Shown: positions 14,786 to 27,735 of the stretch, in pieces
How the letters are laid out: each line of letters opens with the position of its first letter
Position numbering within the stretch: the first letter of the stretch is position 1
Assembly: GCF_021155765.1 (NCBI RefSeq)
Contig: NC_060116.1
Coordinates: forward strand, 17,672,584 to 17,736,583
DNA: 64,000 bases
Direction of reading: 5' to 3'
DNA from: Diprion similis
Taxonomy: Eukaryota > Arthropoda > Insecta > Hymenoptera > Diprionidae
The notes under the pieces: generated by a model
The model's database searches: none
What the model saw: only the letters and a program-made list of their open reading frames with translations
Told to the model about the DNA's origin: nothing
Made by a program: the position numbers and the translations under genes

Positions 14786-17700
14786 TTGGTGAAAATTTCA
14801 ACGACTTTGAAAGGTGCTGCAATTGATTCTTTAGAACACTATTCCGACGTAATTTTGCGAGAGAAATCGATTGATCGCAGTCCCAATGCGCTGCGAGCAA
14901 CACCTGTAAAGTTACAGCCAGAAAACTGCAGATTCTTATCGCCATTTCTCTGCTGCTGGTCGTACGCTGTTTTTCATGTGTTTTCTGAGTTCCTGGGCGT
15001 CGAATTAGTCTAGAAAGCGTCATAATAATCGATTCCCAGACAAAAGATTTTTCGGCCAAAAAAAATCCAAGCCTAACCCCTTTGCATTTTTGGTGAAAAT
15101 TTCGACGACTTTGAAAAATGCTGCAATTGATTCTTCATAACACTATTCCGACGTAATTTTGCGAGAGAAATCGATTGATCGCAGTCCCAATGCGCTGCGA
15201 GCAACACCTGTAAAGTTACAGCCGAAAAACTGCAGATTTTGATCGCCATTTCTCTGCTGCTGGTCCTACGCTGTTTTTCATGTGTTTTCTGAGTTCCTGG
15301 GCGTCGAATTAGTCTAGGAAGAGTCATGATAATCGATTCCCAGACAAAAGATTTTTGGGCCAAAAAAAATCCAAGGCTAACCCCTTTGCATTTTTGGTGA
15401 AAATTTCAACGACTTTGAAAGGTGCTGCAATTGATTCTTCAGAACACTATTCCGACGTAATTTTGCGAGAGAAACCGATTGATCGCAGTCCCAATGCGCT
15501 GCGAGCAACACCTGTAAAGTTACGGCCAGAAAACTGCAGATTTTCATCGCCATTCCTCTGCTGCTGGTCGTACGCTGTTTTTCATGTGTTTTCTGAGTTC
15601 CTGGGCGTCGAATTAGTCTAGAAAGCGTCATAATAATCGATTCCCAGACAAAAGATTTTTCGGCCAAAAAGAATCCAAGGCTAACCCCTTTGCATTTTTG
15701 GTGAAAATTTCGACGACTTTGAAAAATGCTGCATTTAATTCTTCAGAACACTATTCCGACGTAATTTTGCGAGAGAAATCGATTGATCGCAGTCCCAATG
15801 CGCTGCGAGCAACACCTGTAAAGTTACAGCCGAAAAACTGCAGATTTTCATCGCCATTTCTCTGCTGCTGGTCCTACGCTGTTTTTCATGTGTTTTCTGA
15901 GTTTCTGGGCGTCGAATTAGTCTAGGAAGAGTCATAATAATCGATTCCCAGACAAAAGATTTTTGGGCCAAAAAAAATCCAAGGCTAACCCCTTTGCATT
16001 TTTGGTGAAAATTTCAACGACTTTGAAAGGTGCTGCAATTGATTCTCTAGAACACTATTCCGACGTAATTTTGCGAGAAAAACCGATTGATCGCAGTCCC
16101 AATGCGCTGCGAGCAACACCTGTAAAGTTACAGCCGAAAAACTGCAGATTTTCATCGCCATTTCTCTGCTGCTGGTCCTACGCTGTTTTTCATGTGTTTT
16201 CTGAGTTCCTGGGCGTCGAATTAGTCTAGAAAGCGTCATAATAATCGATTCCCAGGCAAAAGATTTTTCGGCCAAAAAAAATCCAAGGCTAACCCCTTTG
16301 CATTTTTGGTGAAAATTTCAACGACTTTGAAAGGTGCTGCAATTGATTCTTCAGAACACTATTCCGACGTAATTTTGCGAGAGAAACCGATTGATCGCAG
16401 TCCCAATCCGCTGCGAGCAACACCTGTAAAGTTACAGCCGAAAAACTGCAGATTTTCATCGCCATTTCTCTGCTGCTGGTCCTACGCTGTTTTTCATGTG
16501 TTTTCTGAGTTCCTGGGCGTCGAATTAGTCTAGAAAGCGTCATAATAATCGAGTCCCAGGCTAAAGATTTTTCGGCCAAAAAAAATCCAAGGCTAACCCC
16601 TTTGCATTTTTGGTGAAAATTTCAACGACTTTGAAAGGTGCTGCAATTGATTCTTTAGAACACTATTCCGACGTAATTTTGCGAGAGAAACCGATTGATC
16701 GCAGTCCCAATGCGCTGCGAGCAACACCTGTAAAGTTACAGCCAGACAACTGCAGATTTTCATCGACATTCCTCTGCTGCTGGTCGTACGCTGTTTTTCA
16801 TGTGTTTTCTGAGTTCCTGGGCGTCAAATTAGTCTAGAAAGCGTCATAATAATCGATTCCCAGACAAAAGATTTTTCGGCCAAAAAAAATCCAAGGCTAA
16901 CCCCTTTGCATTTTTGGTGAAAATTTCAACGACTTTGAAAGGTGCTGCAATTGATTCTTTAGAACACTATTCCGACGTAATTTTGCGAGAGAAACCGATT
17001 GATCGCAGTCCCAATGCGCTGCGAGCAACACCTGTAAAGTTACAGCCAGAAAACTGCAGATTCTCATCGCCATTTCTCTGCTGCTGGTCGTACGCTGTTT
17101 TTCATGTGTTTTCTGAGTTCCTGGGCGTCGAATTAGTCTAGAAAGCGTCATAATAATCGATTCCCAGACAAAAGATTTTTCGGCCAAAAAAAATCCAAGG
17201 CTAACCCCTTTGCATTTTTGGTGAAAATTTCGACGACTTTGAAAAATGCTGCAAATAATTCTTCAGAACACTATTCCGACGTAATTTTGCGAGAGAAACC
17301 GATTGATCGCAGTCCCAATCCGCTGCGAGCAACACCTGTAAAGTTACAGCCGAAAAACTGCAGATTTTCATCGCCATTTCTCTGCTGCTGGTCGTACGCT
17401 GTTTTTCATGTGTTTTCTGAGTTCCTGGGCGTCGAATTAGTCTAGAAAGCGTCATAATAATCGATTCCCAGACAAAAGATTTTTCGGCCAAAAAGAATCC
17501 AAGGCTAACCCCTTTAAATTTTTGGTGAAAATTTCGACGACTTTGAAAAATGCTGCAATTAATTCTTCAGAACACTATTCCGACGTAATTTTGCGAGAGA
17601 AATCGATTGATCGCAGTCCCAATGCGCTGCGAGCAACACCTGTAAAGTTACAGCCAGAAAACTGCAGATTTGCATCGCCATTTCTCTGCTGCTGGTCCTA

Positions 17701-20561
17701 CGCTGTTTTTCATGTGTTTTCTGAGTTTCTGGGCGTCGAATTAGTCTAGGAAGAGTCATAATAATCGATTCCCAGACAAAAGATTTTTTGGCCAAAAAAA
17801 ATCCAAGGCTAACCCCTTTGCATTTTTGGTGAAAATTTCAACGACTTTGAAAGGTGCTGCAATTGATTCTTTAGAACACTATTCCGACGTAATTTTGCGA
17901 GAGAAACCGATTGATCGCAGTCCCAATGCGCTGCGAGCAACACCTGTAAAGTTACAGCCGAAAAACTGCAGATTTTCATCGCCATTTCTCTGCTGCTGGT
18001 CCTACGCTGTTTTTCATGTGTTTTCTGAGTTCCTGGGCGTCGAATTAGTCTAGAAAGCGTCATAATAATCGATTCCCAGGCTAAAGATTTTTCGGCCAAA
18101 AAAAATCCAAGGCTAACCCCTTTGCATTTTTGGTGAAAATTTCAACGACTTTGAAAGGTGCTGCAATTGTTTCTTTAGAACACTATTCCGACGTAATTTT
18201 GCGAGAGAAACCGATTGATCGCCGTCCCAATGCGCTGCGAGCAACACCTGTAAAGTTACAGCCGAAAAACTGCAGATTTTCATCGCCATTTCTCTGCTGC
18301 TGGTCGTACGCTGTTTTTCATGTGTTTTCTGAGTTCCTGGGCGTCGAATTAGTCTAGGAAGAGTCATAATAATCGATTCCCAGACAAAAGATTTTCGGGC
18401 CAAAAATAATCCAATGCTAACCCCTTTGCATTTTTGGTGAAAATTTCAATGACTTTGAAAGGTGCTGCAATTGATTCTTTAGAACACTATTCCGACGTAA
18501 TTTTGCGAGAGAAACCGATTGATCGCAGTCCCAATCCGCTGCGAGCAACACCTGTAAAGTTACAGCCAAAAAACTGCAGATTTTCATCGCCATTTCTCTG
18601 CTGCTGGTCCTACGCTGTTTTTCATGTGTTTTCTGAGTTCCTGGGCGTCGAATTAGTCTAGAAAGCGTCATAATAATCGATTCCCAGGCAAAAGATTTTT
18701 CGGCCAAAAAAAATCCAAGGCTAACCCCTTCGCATTTTTGGTGAAAATTTCAACGACTTTGAAAGGTGCTGCAATTGATTCTTTAGAACACTATTCCGAC
18801 GTAATTTTGCGAGAGAAACCGATTGATCGCAGTCCCAATGCGCTGCGAGCAACACCTGTAAAGTTACAGCCAGAAAACTGCAGATTTTCATCGCCATTTC
18901 TCTGCTGCTGGTCGTACGCTGTTTTTCATGTGTTTTCTGAGTTCCTGGGCGTCGAATTAGTCTAGAAAGCGTCATAATAATCGATTCCCAGACAAAAGAT
19001 TTTTCAGCCAAAAAAAATCCAAGGCTAACCCCTTTGCATTTTTGGTGAAAATTTCGACGACTTTGAAAAATGCTGCAATTAATTCTTCAGAACACTATTC
19101 CGACGTAATTTTGCGAGAGAAATCGATTGATCGCAGTCCCAATGCGCTGCGAGCAACACCTGTAAAGTTACAGCCGAAAAACTGCAGATTTTCATCGCCA
19201 TTTCTCTGCTGCTGGTCCTACGCTGTTTTTCATGTGTTTTCTGAGTTCCTGGGCGTCGAATGAGTCTAGGAAGAGTCATAATAATCGATTCCCAGACAAA
19301 AGATTTTTGGGCCAAAAAAAATCCAAGGCTAACCCCTTTGCATTTTTGGTGAAAATTTCAACGACTTTGAAAGGTGCTGCAATTGATTCTTTAGAACACT
19401 ATTCCGACGTAATTTTGCGAGAGAAACCGATTGATCGCAGTCCCAATCCGCTGCGAGCAACACCTGTAAAGTTACAGCCGAAAAACTGCAGATTTTCATC
19501 GCCATTTCTCTGCTGCTGGTCCTACGCTGTTTTTCATGTGTTTTCTGAGTTCCTGGGCGTCGAATTAGTCTAGAAAGCGTCATAATAATCGATTCCCAGA
19601 CAAAAGATTTTTCGGCCAAAAAAAATCCAAGGCTAACCCCTTTGCATTTTTGGTGAAAATTTCGACGACTTACAAAAATGCTGCAATTGATTCTTTAGAA
19701 CACCATTCCGACGTAATTTTGCGAGAGAAATCGATTGATCGCAGTCCCAATGCGCTGCGAGCAACACCTGTAAAGTTACAGCCGAAAAACTGCAGATTTT
19801 CATCGCCATTTCTCTGCTGCTGGTCCTACGCTGTTTTTCATGTGTTTTCTGAGTTCCTGGGCGTCGAATGAGTCTAGAAAGAGTCATAATAATCGATTCC
19901 CAGACAAAAGATTTTTGGGCCAAAAAAAATCCAAGGCTAACCCCTTTGCATTTTTGGTGAAAATTTCAACGACCTTGAAAGGTGCTGCAATTGATTCTTT
20001 AGAACACTATTCCGACGTAATTTTGCGAGAGAAACCGATTGATCGCAGTCCCAATCCGCTGCGAGCAACACCTGTAAAGTTACAGCCGAAAAACTGCAGA
20101 TTTTCATCGCCATTTCTCTGCTGCTGGTCCTACGCTGTTTTTCATGTGTTTTCTGAGTTCCTGGGCGTCGAATTAGTCTAGAAAGCGTCATAATATTCGA
20201 TTCCCAGGCAAAAGATTTTTCGGCCAAAAAAAATCCAAGGCTAACCCCTTTGCATTTTTGGTGAAAATTTCAACGACTTTGAAAGGTGCTGCAATTGATT
20301 CTTTAGAACACTATTCCGACGTAATTTTGCGAGAGAAACCGATTGATCGCAGTCCCAATGCGCTGCGAGCAACACCTGTAAAGTTACAGCCAGAAAACTG
20401 CAGATTTTCATCGCCATTTCTCTGCTGCTGGTCGTACGCTGTTTTTCATGTGTTTTCTGAGTTCCTGGGCGTCGAATTAGTCTAGAAAGCGTCATAATAA
20501 TCGATTCCCAGACAAAAGATTTTTCGGCCAAAAAAAATCCAAGGCTAACCCCTTTGCATTT

Positions 20562-22385
20562 TTGGTGAAAATTTCGACGACTTTGAAAAATGCTGCAATT
20601 AATTCTTCAGAACACTATTCCGACGTAATTTTGCGAGAGAAATCGATTGATCGCAGTCCCAATGCGCTGCGAGCAACACCTGTAAAGTTACAGCCGAAAA
20701 ACTGCAGATTTTCATCGCCATTTCTCTGCTGCTGGTCCTACGCCATTTTTCATGTGTTTTCTGAGTTCCTGGGCGTCGAATTAGTCCAGGAAGAGTCATC
20801 ATAATCGATTCCCAGACAAAAGATTTTTGGGCCAAAAAAAATCCAAGGCTAACCCCTTTGCATTTTTGGTGAAAATTTCAACGACTTTGAAAGGTGCTGC
20901 AATTGATTCTTTAGAACACTATTTCGACGTAATTTTGCGAGAGAAACCGATTGATCGCAGTCCCAATCCGCTGCGAGCAACACCTGTAAAGTTACAGCCG
21001 AAAAACTGCAGATTTTCATCGCCATTTCTCTGCTGCTGGTCCTACGCTGTTTTTCATGTGTTTTCTGAGTTCCTGGGCGTCGAATTAGTCTAGAAAGCGT
21101 CATAATAATCGATTCCCAGACAAAAGATTTTTCGGCCAAAAAAAATCCAAGGCTAACCCCTTTGCATTTTTGGTGAAAATTTCGACGACTTTGAAAAATG
21201 CTGCAATTAATTCTTCAGAACACTATTCCGACGTAATTTTGCGAGAGAAATCGATTGATCGCAGTCCCAATGCGCTGCGAGCAACACCTGTAAAGTTACA
21301 GCCGAAAAACTGCAGATTTTCATCGCCATTTCTCTGCTGCTGGTCCTACGCTGTTTTTCATGTGTTTTCTGAGTTCCTGGGCGTCGAATTAGTCCAGGAA
21401 GAGTCATCATAATCGATTCCCAGACAAAAGATTTTTGGGCCAAAAAAAATCCAAGGCTAACCCCTTTGCATTTTTGGTGAAAATTTCAACGACTTTGAAA
21501 GGTGCTGCAATTGATTCTTTAGAACACTATTTCGACGTAATTTTGCGAGAGAAACCGATTGATCGCAGTCCCAATCCGCTGCGAGCAACACCTGTAAAGT
21601 TACAGCCGAAAAACTGCAGATTTTCATCGCCATTTCTCTGCTGCTGGTCCTACGCTGTTTTTCATGTGTTTTCTGAGTTCCTGGGCGTCGAATTAGTCTA
21701 GAAAGCGTCATAATAATCGATTCCCAGACAAAAGATTTTTCGGCCAAAAAAAATCCAAGGCTAACCCCTTTGCATTTTTGGTGAAAATTTCGACGACTTT
21801 GGAAAATGCTGCAATTAATTCTTCAGAACACTATTCCGACGTAATTTTGCGAGAGAAATCGATTGATCGCAGTCCCAATGCGCTGCGAGCAACACCTGTA
21901 AAGTTACAGCCGAAAAACTGCAGATTTTCATCGCCATTTCTCTGCTGCTGGTCCTACGCTGTTTTTCATGTGTTTTCTGAGTTCCTGGGCGTCGAATTAG
22001 TCCAGGAAGAGTCATCATAATCGATTCCCAGACAAAAGATTTTTGGGCCAAAAAAAATCCAAGGCTAACCCCTTTGCATTTTTGGTGAAAATTTCAACGA
22101 CTTTGAAAGGTGCTGCAATTGATTCTTTAGAACACTATTTCGACGTAATTTTGCGAGAGAAACCGATTGATCGCAGTCCCAATCCGCTGCGAGCAACACC
22201 TGTAAAGTTACAGCCGAAAAACTGCAGATTTTCATCGCCATTTCTCTGCTGCTGGTCCTACGCTGTTTTTCATGTGTTTTCTGAGTTCCTGGGCGTCGAA
22301 TTAGTCTAGAAAGCGTTATAATAATCGATTCCCAGACAAAAGATTTTTCGGCCAAAAAAAATCCAAGGCTAACCCCTTTGCATTT
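20562..22385. repeat. 608-bp dimeric higher-order repeat, three cycles
   Basis: Type-B and type-A monomers alternate strictly here. The B copy carries GTCCAGGAAGAGTCATC near 20784, 21392 and 22000, exactly 608 bases apart. The A copy carries CACTATTTCGACG and CCCAATCCGCTGCG. This is a recent dimer amplification inside the older monomeric array. Confidence 0.88.
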
Positions 22386-25300
22386 TTGGTGAAAATTTCG
22401 ACGACTTCGAAAAATGCTGCAATTGATTCTTTAGAACACTATTCCGACGTAATTTTGCGAGAGAAACCGATTGATCGCCGTCCCAATGCGCTGCGAGCAA
22501 CACCTGTAAAGTTACAGCCAGAAAACTGCAGATTTTCATCGCTATTTCTCTGCTGCTGGTCGTACGCTGTTTTTCATGTGTTTTCTGAGTTTCTGGGCGT
22601 CGAATTAGTCTAGAAAGCGTCATAATAATTGATTCCCAGACAAAAGATTCTTCGGCCAAAAAAAATCCAAGGCTAACCCCTTTGCATTTTTGGTGAAAAT
22701 TTCAACGACTTTGAAAGATGCTGCAATTGATTCTTTAGAACACTATTCCGACGTAATTTTGCGAGAGAAACCGATTGATCGCAGTCCCAATGCGCTGCGA
22801 GCAACACCTGTAAAGTTACAGCCAGAAAACTGCAGATTTTCATCGCCATTTCTCTGCTGCTGGTCGTACGCTGTTTTTCATGTGTTTTCTGAGTTCCTGG
22901 GCGTCGAATTAGTCTAGAAAGCGTCATAATAATCGATTCCCAGACAAAAGATTTTTCGGCCGAAAAAAATCCAAGGCTAACCCCTTTGCATTTTTGGTGA
23001 AAATTTCGACGACTTTGAAAAATGCTGCAATTGATTCTTCAGAACACTATTCCGACGTAATTTTGCGAGAGAAATCGATTGATCGCAGTCCCAATGCGCT
23101 GCGAGCAACACCTGTAAAGTTACAGCCGAAAAACTGCAGATTTTCATCGCCATTTCTCTGCTGCTGGTCCTACGCTGTTTTTCATGTGTTCTCTGAGTTC
23201 CTCGGCGTCGAATTAGTCTAGGAAGAGTCATAATAATCGATTCCCAGACAAAAGATTTTTGGGCCAAAAAAAATCCAAGGCTAACCCCTTTGCATTTTTG
23301 GTGAAAATTTCAACGACTTTGAAAGGTGCTGCAATTGATTCTTTAGAACACTATTCCGACGTAATTTTGCGAGAGAAACCGATTGATCGCAGTCCCAATC
23401 CGCTGCGAGCAACACCTGTAAAGTTACAGCCGAAAAACTGCAGATTTTCATCGCCATTTCTCTGCTGCTGGTCCTACGCTGTTTTTCATGTGTTTTCTGA
23501 GTTCCTGGGCGTCGAATTAGTCCAGGAAGAGTCATCATAATCGATTCCCAGACAAAAGATTTTTGGGCCAAAAAAAATCCAAGGCTAACCCCTTTGCATT
23601 TTTGGTGAAAATTTCAACGACTTTGAAAGGTGCTGCAATTGATTCTTTAGAACACTATTTCGACGTAATTTTGCGAGAGAAACCGATTGATCGCAGTCCC
23701 AATCCGCTGCGAGCAACACCTGTAAAGTTACAGCCGAAAAACTGCAGATTTTCATCGCCATTTCTCTGCTGCTGGTCCTACGCTGTTTTTCATGTGTTTT
23801 CTGAGTTCCTGGGCGTCGAATTAGTCTAGAAAGCGTCATAATAATCGATTCCCAGACAAAAGATTTTTCGGCCAAAAAAAATCCAAGGCTAACCCCTTTG
23901 CATTTTTGGTGAAAATTTCGACGACTTTGGAAAATGCTGCAATTAATTCTTCAGAACACTATTCCGACGTAATTTTGCGAGAGAAATCGATTGATCGCAG
24001 TCCCAATGCGCTGCGAGCAACACCTGTAAAGTTACAGCCGAAAAACTGCAGATTTTCATCGCCATTTCTCTGCTGCTGGTCCTACGCTGTTTTTCATGTG
24101 TTTTCTGAGTTCCTGGGCGTCGAATTAGTCCAGGAAGAGTCATCATAATCGATTCCCAGACAAAAGATTTTTGGGCCAAAAAAAATCCAAGGCTAACCCC
24201 TTTGCATTTTTGGTGAAAATTTCAACGACTTTGAAAGGTGCTGCAATTGATTCTTTAGAACACTATTTCGACGTAATTTTGCGAGAGAAACCGATTGATC
24301 GCAGTCCCAATCCGCTGCGAGCAACACCTGTAAAGTTACAGCCGAAAAACTGCAGATTTTCATCGCCATTTCTCTGCTGCTGGTCCTACGCTGTTTTTCA
24401 TGTGTTTTCTGAGTTCCTGGGCGTCGAATTAGTCTAGAAAGCGTTATAATAATCGATTCCCAGACAAAAGATTTTTCGGCCAAAAAAAATCCAAGGCTAA
24501 CCCCTTTGCATTTTTGGTGAAAATTTCGACGACTTCGAAAAATGCTGCAATTGATTCTTTAGAACACTATTCCGACGTAATTTTGCGAGAGAAACCGATT
24601 GATCGCCGTCCCAATGCGCTGCGAGCAACACCTGTAAAGTTACAGCCAGAAAACTGCAGATTTTCATCGCTATTTCTCTGCTGCTGGTCGTACGCTGTTT
24701 TTCATGTGTTTTCTGAGTTTCTGGGCGTCGAATTAGTCTAGAAAGCGTCATAATAATTGATTCCCAGACAAAAGATTCTTCGGCCAAAAAAAATCCAAGG
24801 CTAACCCCTTTGCATTTTTGGTGAAAATTTCAACGACTTTGAAAGATGCTGCAATTGATTCTTTAGAACACTATTCCGACGTAATTTTGCGAGAGAAACC
24901 GATTGATCGCAGTCCCAATGCGCTGCGAGCAACACCTGTAAAGTTACAGCCAGAAAACTGCAGATTTTCATCGCCATTTCTCTGCTGCTGGTCGTACGCT
25001 GTTTTTCATGTGTTTTCTGAGTTCCTGGGCGTCGAATTAGTCTAGAAAGCGTCATAATAATCGATTCCCAGACAAAAGATTTTTCGGCCGAAAAAAATCC
25101 AAGGCTAACCCCTTTGCATTTTTGGTGAAAATTTCGACGACTTTGAAAAATGCTGCAATTGATTCTTCAGAACACTATTCCGACGTAATTTTGCGAGAGA
25201 AATCGATTGATCGCAGTCCCAATGCGCTGCGAGCAACACCTGTAAAGTTACAGCCGAAAAACTGCAGATTTTCATCGCCATTTCTCTGCTGCTGGTCCTA

Positions 25301-25645
25301 CGCTGTTTTTCATGTGTTCTCTGAGTTCCTCGGCGTCGAATTAGTCTAGGAAGAGTCATAATAATCGATTCCCAGACAAAAGATTTTTGGGCCAAAAAAA
25401 ATCCAAGGCTAACCCCTTTGCATTTTTGGTGAAAATTTCAACGACTTTGAAAGGTGCTGCAATTGATTCTTTAGAACACTATTCCGACGTAATTTTGCGA
25501 GAGAAACCGATTGATCGCAGTCCCAATCCGCTGCGAGCAACACCTGTAAAGTTACAGCCGAAAAACTGCAGATTTTCATCGCCATTTCTCTGCTGCTGGT
25601 CCTACGCTGTTTTTCATGTGTTTTCTGAGTTCCTGGGCGTCGAAT
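21390..25645. repeat. Two adjacent copies of a 2,128-bp (7-monomer) higher-order unit
   Basis: The units at about 21390-23517 and 23518-25645 share every private variant I checked at an offset of exactly 2,128 bases. These are TTTGGAAAATGC (about 21800 and 23928), GCGTTATAATAATCG (22312 and 24440), TAATAATTGATTCCC (22625 and 24753), GATTCTTCGGCC, GGCCGAAAAAAATCC and TTCTCTGAGTTCCTCGGCG (23188 and 25316). I noticed no differences between the copies. This is the youngest visible duplication in the array. Confidence 0.93.
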
Positions 25646-26510
25646 TAGTCTAGAAAGCGTCATAATAATCGATTCCCAGGCAAAAGATTTTTCGGCCAAA
25701 AAAAATCCAAGGCTAACCCCTTTGCATTTTTGGTGAAAATTTCGACGACTTTGAAAAATGCTGCAATTAATTCTTCAGAACACTATTTCGACGTAATTTT
25801 GCGAGAGAAATCGATTGATCGCAGTCCCAATGCGCTGCGAGCAACACCTGTAAAGTTACAGCCGAAAAACTGCAGATTTTCATCGCCATTTCTCTGCTGC
25901 TGGTCCTACGCTGTTTTTCATGTGTTTTCTGAGTTCCTGGGCGTCGAATTAGTCTAGGAAGAGTCATAATAATCGATTCCCAGACAAAAGATTTTTGGGC
26001 CAAAAAAAATCCAAGGCTAACCCCTTTGCATTTTTGGTGAAAATTTCAACGACTTTGAAAGGTGCTGCAATTGATTCTTTATAACACTATTCTGACGTCA
26101 TTTTGCGAGAGAAACCGATTGATCGCAGTCCCAATGCGCTGCGAGCAACACCTGTAAAGTTACAGCCAGAAAACTGGAGATTTTTATCGCCATTTCTTTG
26201 CTGCTGGTCGTACGCTGTTTTTCATGTGTTTTCTGAGTTCCTGGGCGTCGAATTCGTCCAGAAAGAGTCTTAATAATCGATTCCCAGACAAAAGATCTTT
26301 CGGCCAAAAAAAATCCAAGGCTAACCCCTTTGCATTTTTGGTGAAAATTTCGACGACTTGGAAAAGTACTGCAATTAATTTTTTAGAACACTATTCCGAC
26401 GTAATTTTGCGAGAGAAATCGATTGATCGCAGTCCCAATGCGCTGCGAGCAACACCTGTAAAGTTACAGCCGAAAAACTGCAGATTTTTATCGCCATTTC
26501 TCTGCTGATG

Positions 26511-27545
26511 GTCCTACGCCCTTTTGCATGTGTTTTTTGAGTTCCTGGTGGTCGAATTACTCTAGAAAGGGTCATACTGAAAGATTCCGGGACGAAAAGT
26601 TTTCGGCGCGGAAAATCAAGAAAAAAACTAAGGCTAACCCCTTCGGATTTTTGGCGAAAACTTCAGCGATTCTGGAAAGTGTTGAAATCAATTCTTTCAG
26701 GCACTATTCCGAAGTAATTTTGCGAGAGAAATCGATTAAGCGCAGTCCCAATACGCTGCGAGCGGCGCCTGCAAAGTTACAGCCGAAAAACTAGAAATTT
26801 TTGTCGTCATTTCTCTGCTGCTGGTCCTACGCCCTTTTGCGTGTGTTTTTTGAGTTTCTTGTGGTCGAATTACTCTAGAAAGGGTCATACTGAAAGATTC
26901 TGGGACCAAAAGTGTTCGGCGCGGAAAATCAAGAAAAAAACTAAGGCTAACCCCTTTGGATTTTTGGCGAAAATTTCAGCGATTCTGGAAAGTGCTACAA
27001 TTAATTCTTTCAGGCACTATTTCGACGTATATTTGCGAGAGAAATCGATCAAGCGAAGTCCCAATACGCTGCGAGCAGCGCCTGCAAAGTTACAGCCGGA
27101 AGATAGAAAATTTTCGTCTTTATTTCTCTGCCGTCGGTCCCACGCTCTTTTGTATGTGTTTTTTGAGTTCCTGGTGGTCGAATTACTCTAGCAAGGGTCA
27201 CACTGATCGATTCCGAGACGACAACTTTGCGGCTCCGAAAATCAAGAAAGAAACTAAGGCTAACCCCTTTGGATTTTTGGCGAAAATTTCAGCGATTCTG
27301 GAAAGTGTTGAAATCAATTCGTTCAGGCACTCTTTCGAAGTAAGTTTGCGAGAGAAATCGATTAAGCGCCGTCCCAATACGCTGCGAGCGGCGCCTGCAA
27401 AGTTACAGCTGCAAAACGGGAAATTTTCGTCGCCATTTTTCTGCCGTTGGTCCTACGCTCTCTTGCATGTGTTTTTTGAGTTTCTGGTGGTCGAATTACT
27501 CTAGAAAGGGTAATACTAATCGATTCCGACACGAAAAATTTTTTG
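26511..27545. repeat. Diverged edge monomers of the satellite, 313-bp period
   Basis: The landmark TTTTTGGCGAAAA recurs at 26651, 26964 and 27277, exactly 313 bases apart, instead of 304. These monomers share an extended segment (CGGCGCGGAAAATCAAG or a variant) where the core has a plain A-run. They also share TGGTGGTCGAATTACTC and GAGCGGCGCCTGC-like changes. They resemble each other more than the core, so they are a separate subfamily at the array boundary. The switch from core to edge type falls inside the monomer that begins near 26338. Confidence 0.92.
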
Positions 27546-27735
27546 CCAAAAAAAAAAAAGTATATTCACCAAGTCAAAGTGAGTAAAAAGCGAAAATTTC
27601 CACAATATCCAATAAAGCTGGAATCAATACATTGATGCACCACATTCACGTCATTTTGCGAAAGAATCCGATTGCATGCCGTCCGCATATGCCGCGAGCG
27701 ACGGATTAAGAGTTACAGCCAAAAATCCGGTGGTC
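27546..27735. repeat. Decayed terminal satellite monomer fragment
   Basis: After GCGAAAATTTCC near 27592 the order of landmarks still follows the satellite: ATCAATACATTGATGCACC, CGTCATTTTGCG, AATCCGATTG, CCGCGAGCG and AGAGTTACAGCC. Identity is far lower than in the preceding monomers. Similarity fades after about 27735, which I take as the array boundary. Confidence 0.75.

Larger units (their letters stand above)
1..26510. repeat. Core satellite array, 304-bp monomer, about 87 copies
   Basis: Head-to-tail tandem repeat that begins mid-monomer at base 1, so the array extends beyond the window. Landmarks such as GGTGAAAATTTC recur every 304 bases. Taking the first landmark at 195, positions 1715, 2322, 4450, 25730, 26034 and 26338 fit this register with one net 1-base loss near 2290, in the A-run after TTTTTCGGCC. 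Neighbouring monomers differ at only a few percent of sites by eye. Type A carries CAACGACTTTGAAAGGTGC, TTGATTCTTTAG and GAGAAACCG; type B carries CGACGACTTTGAAAAATGC, TTAATTCTTCAG and GAGAAATCG. Types are interspersed with A in excess. Unit length is close to two nucleosomes. Satellites of this kind are commonly centromeric or pericentromeric heterochromatin; that location is inference. No promoter, ATG-initiated conserved protein or splice pattern supports coding. Confidence 0.97.

Noticed and set aside
1..26500. Repeated open frames of 75-96 codons on both strands in nearly every satellite monomer
   Set aside because: Plus frames start at TTG or GTG within a eukaryotic genome. 304 is not a multiple of three, so frames cannot run through. 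Stops such as TAAAGTGACAG variants occur freely. Frame conservation follows from monomer homogenisation.
1..27735. CRISPR-like repeat array
   Set aside because: Monomers are contiguous 304-bp units without unique spacers, and the context is clearly eukaryotic.
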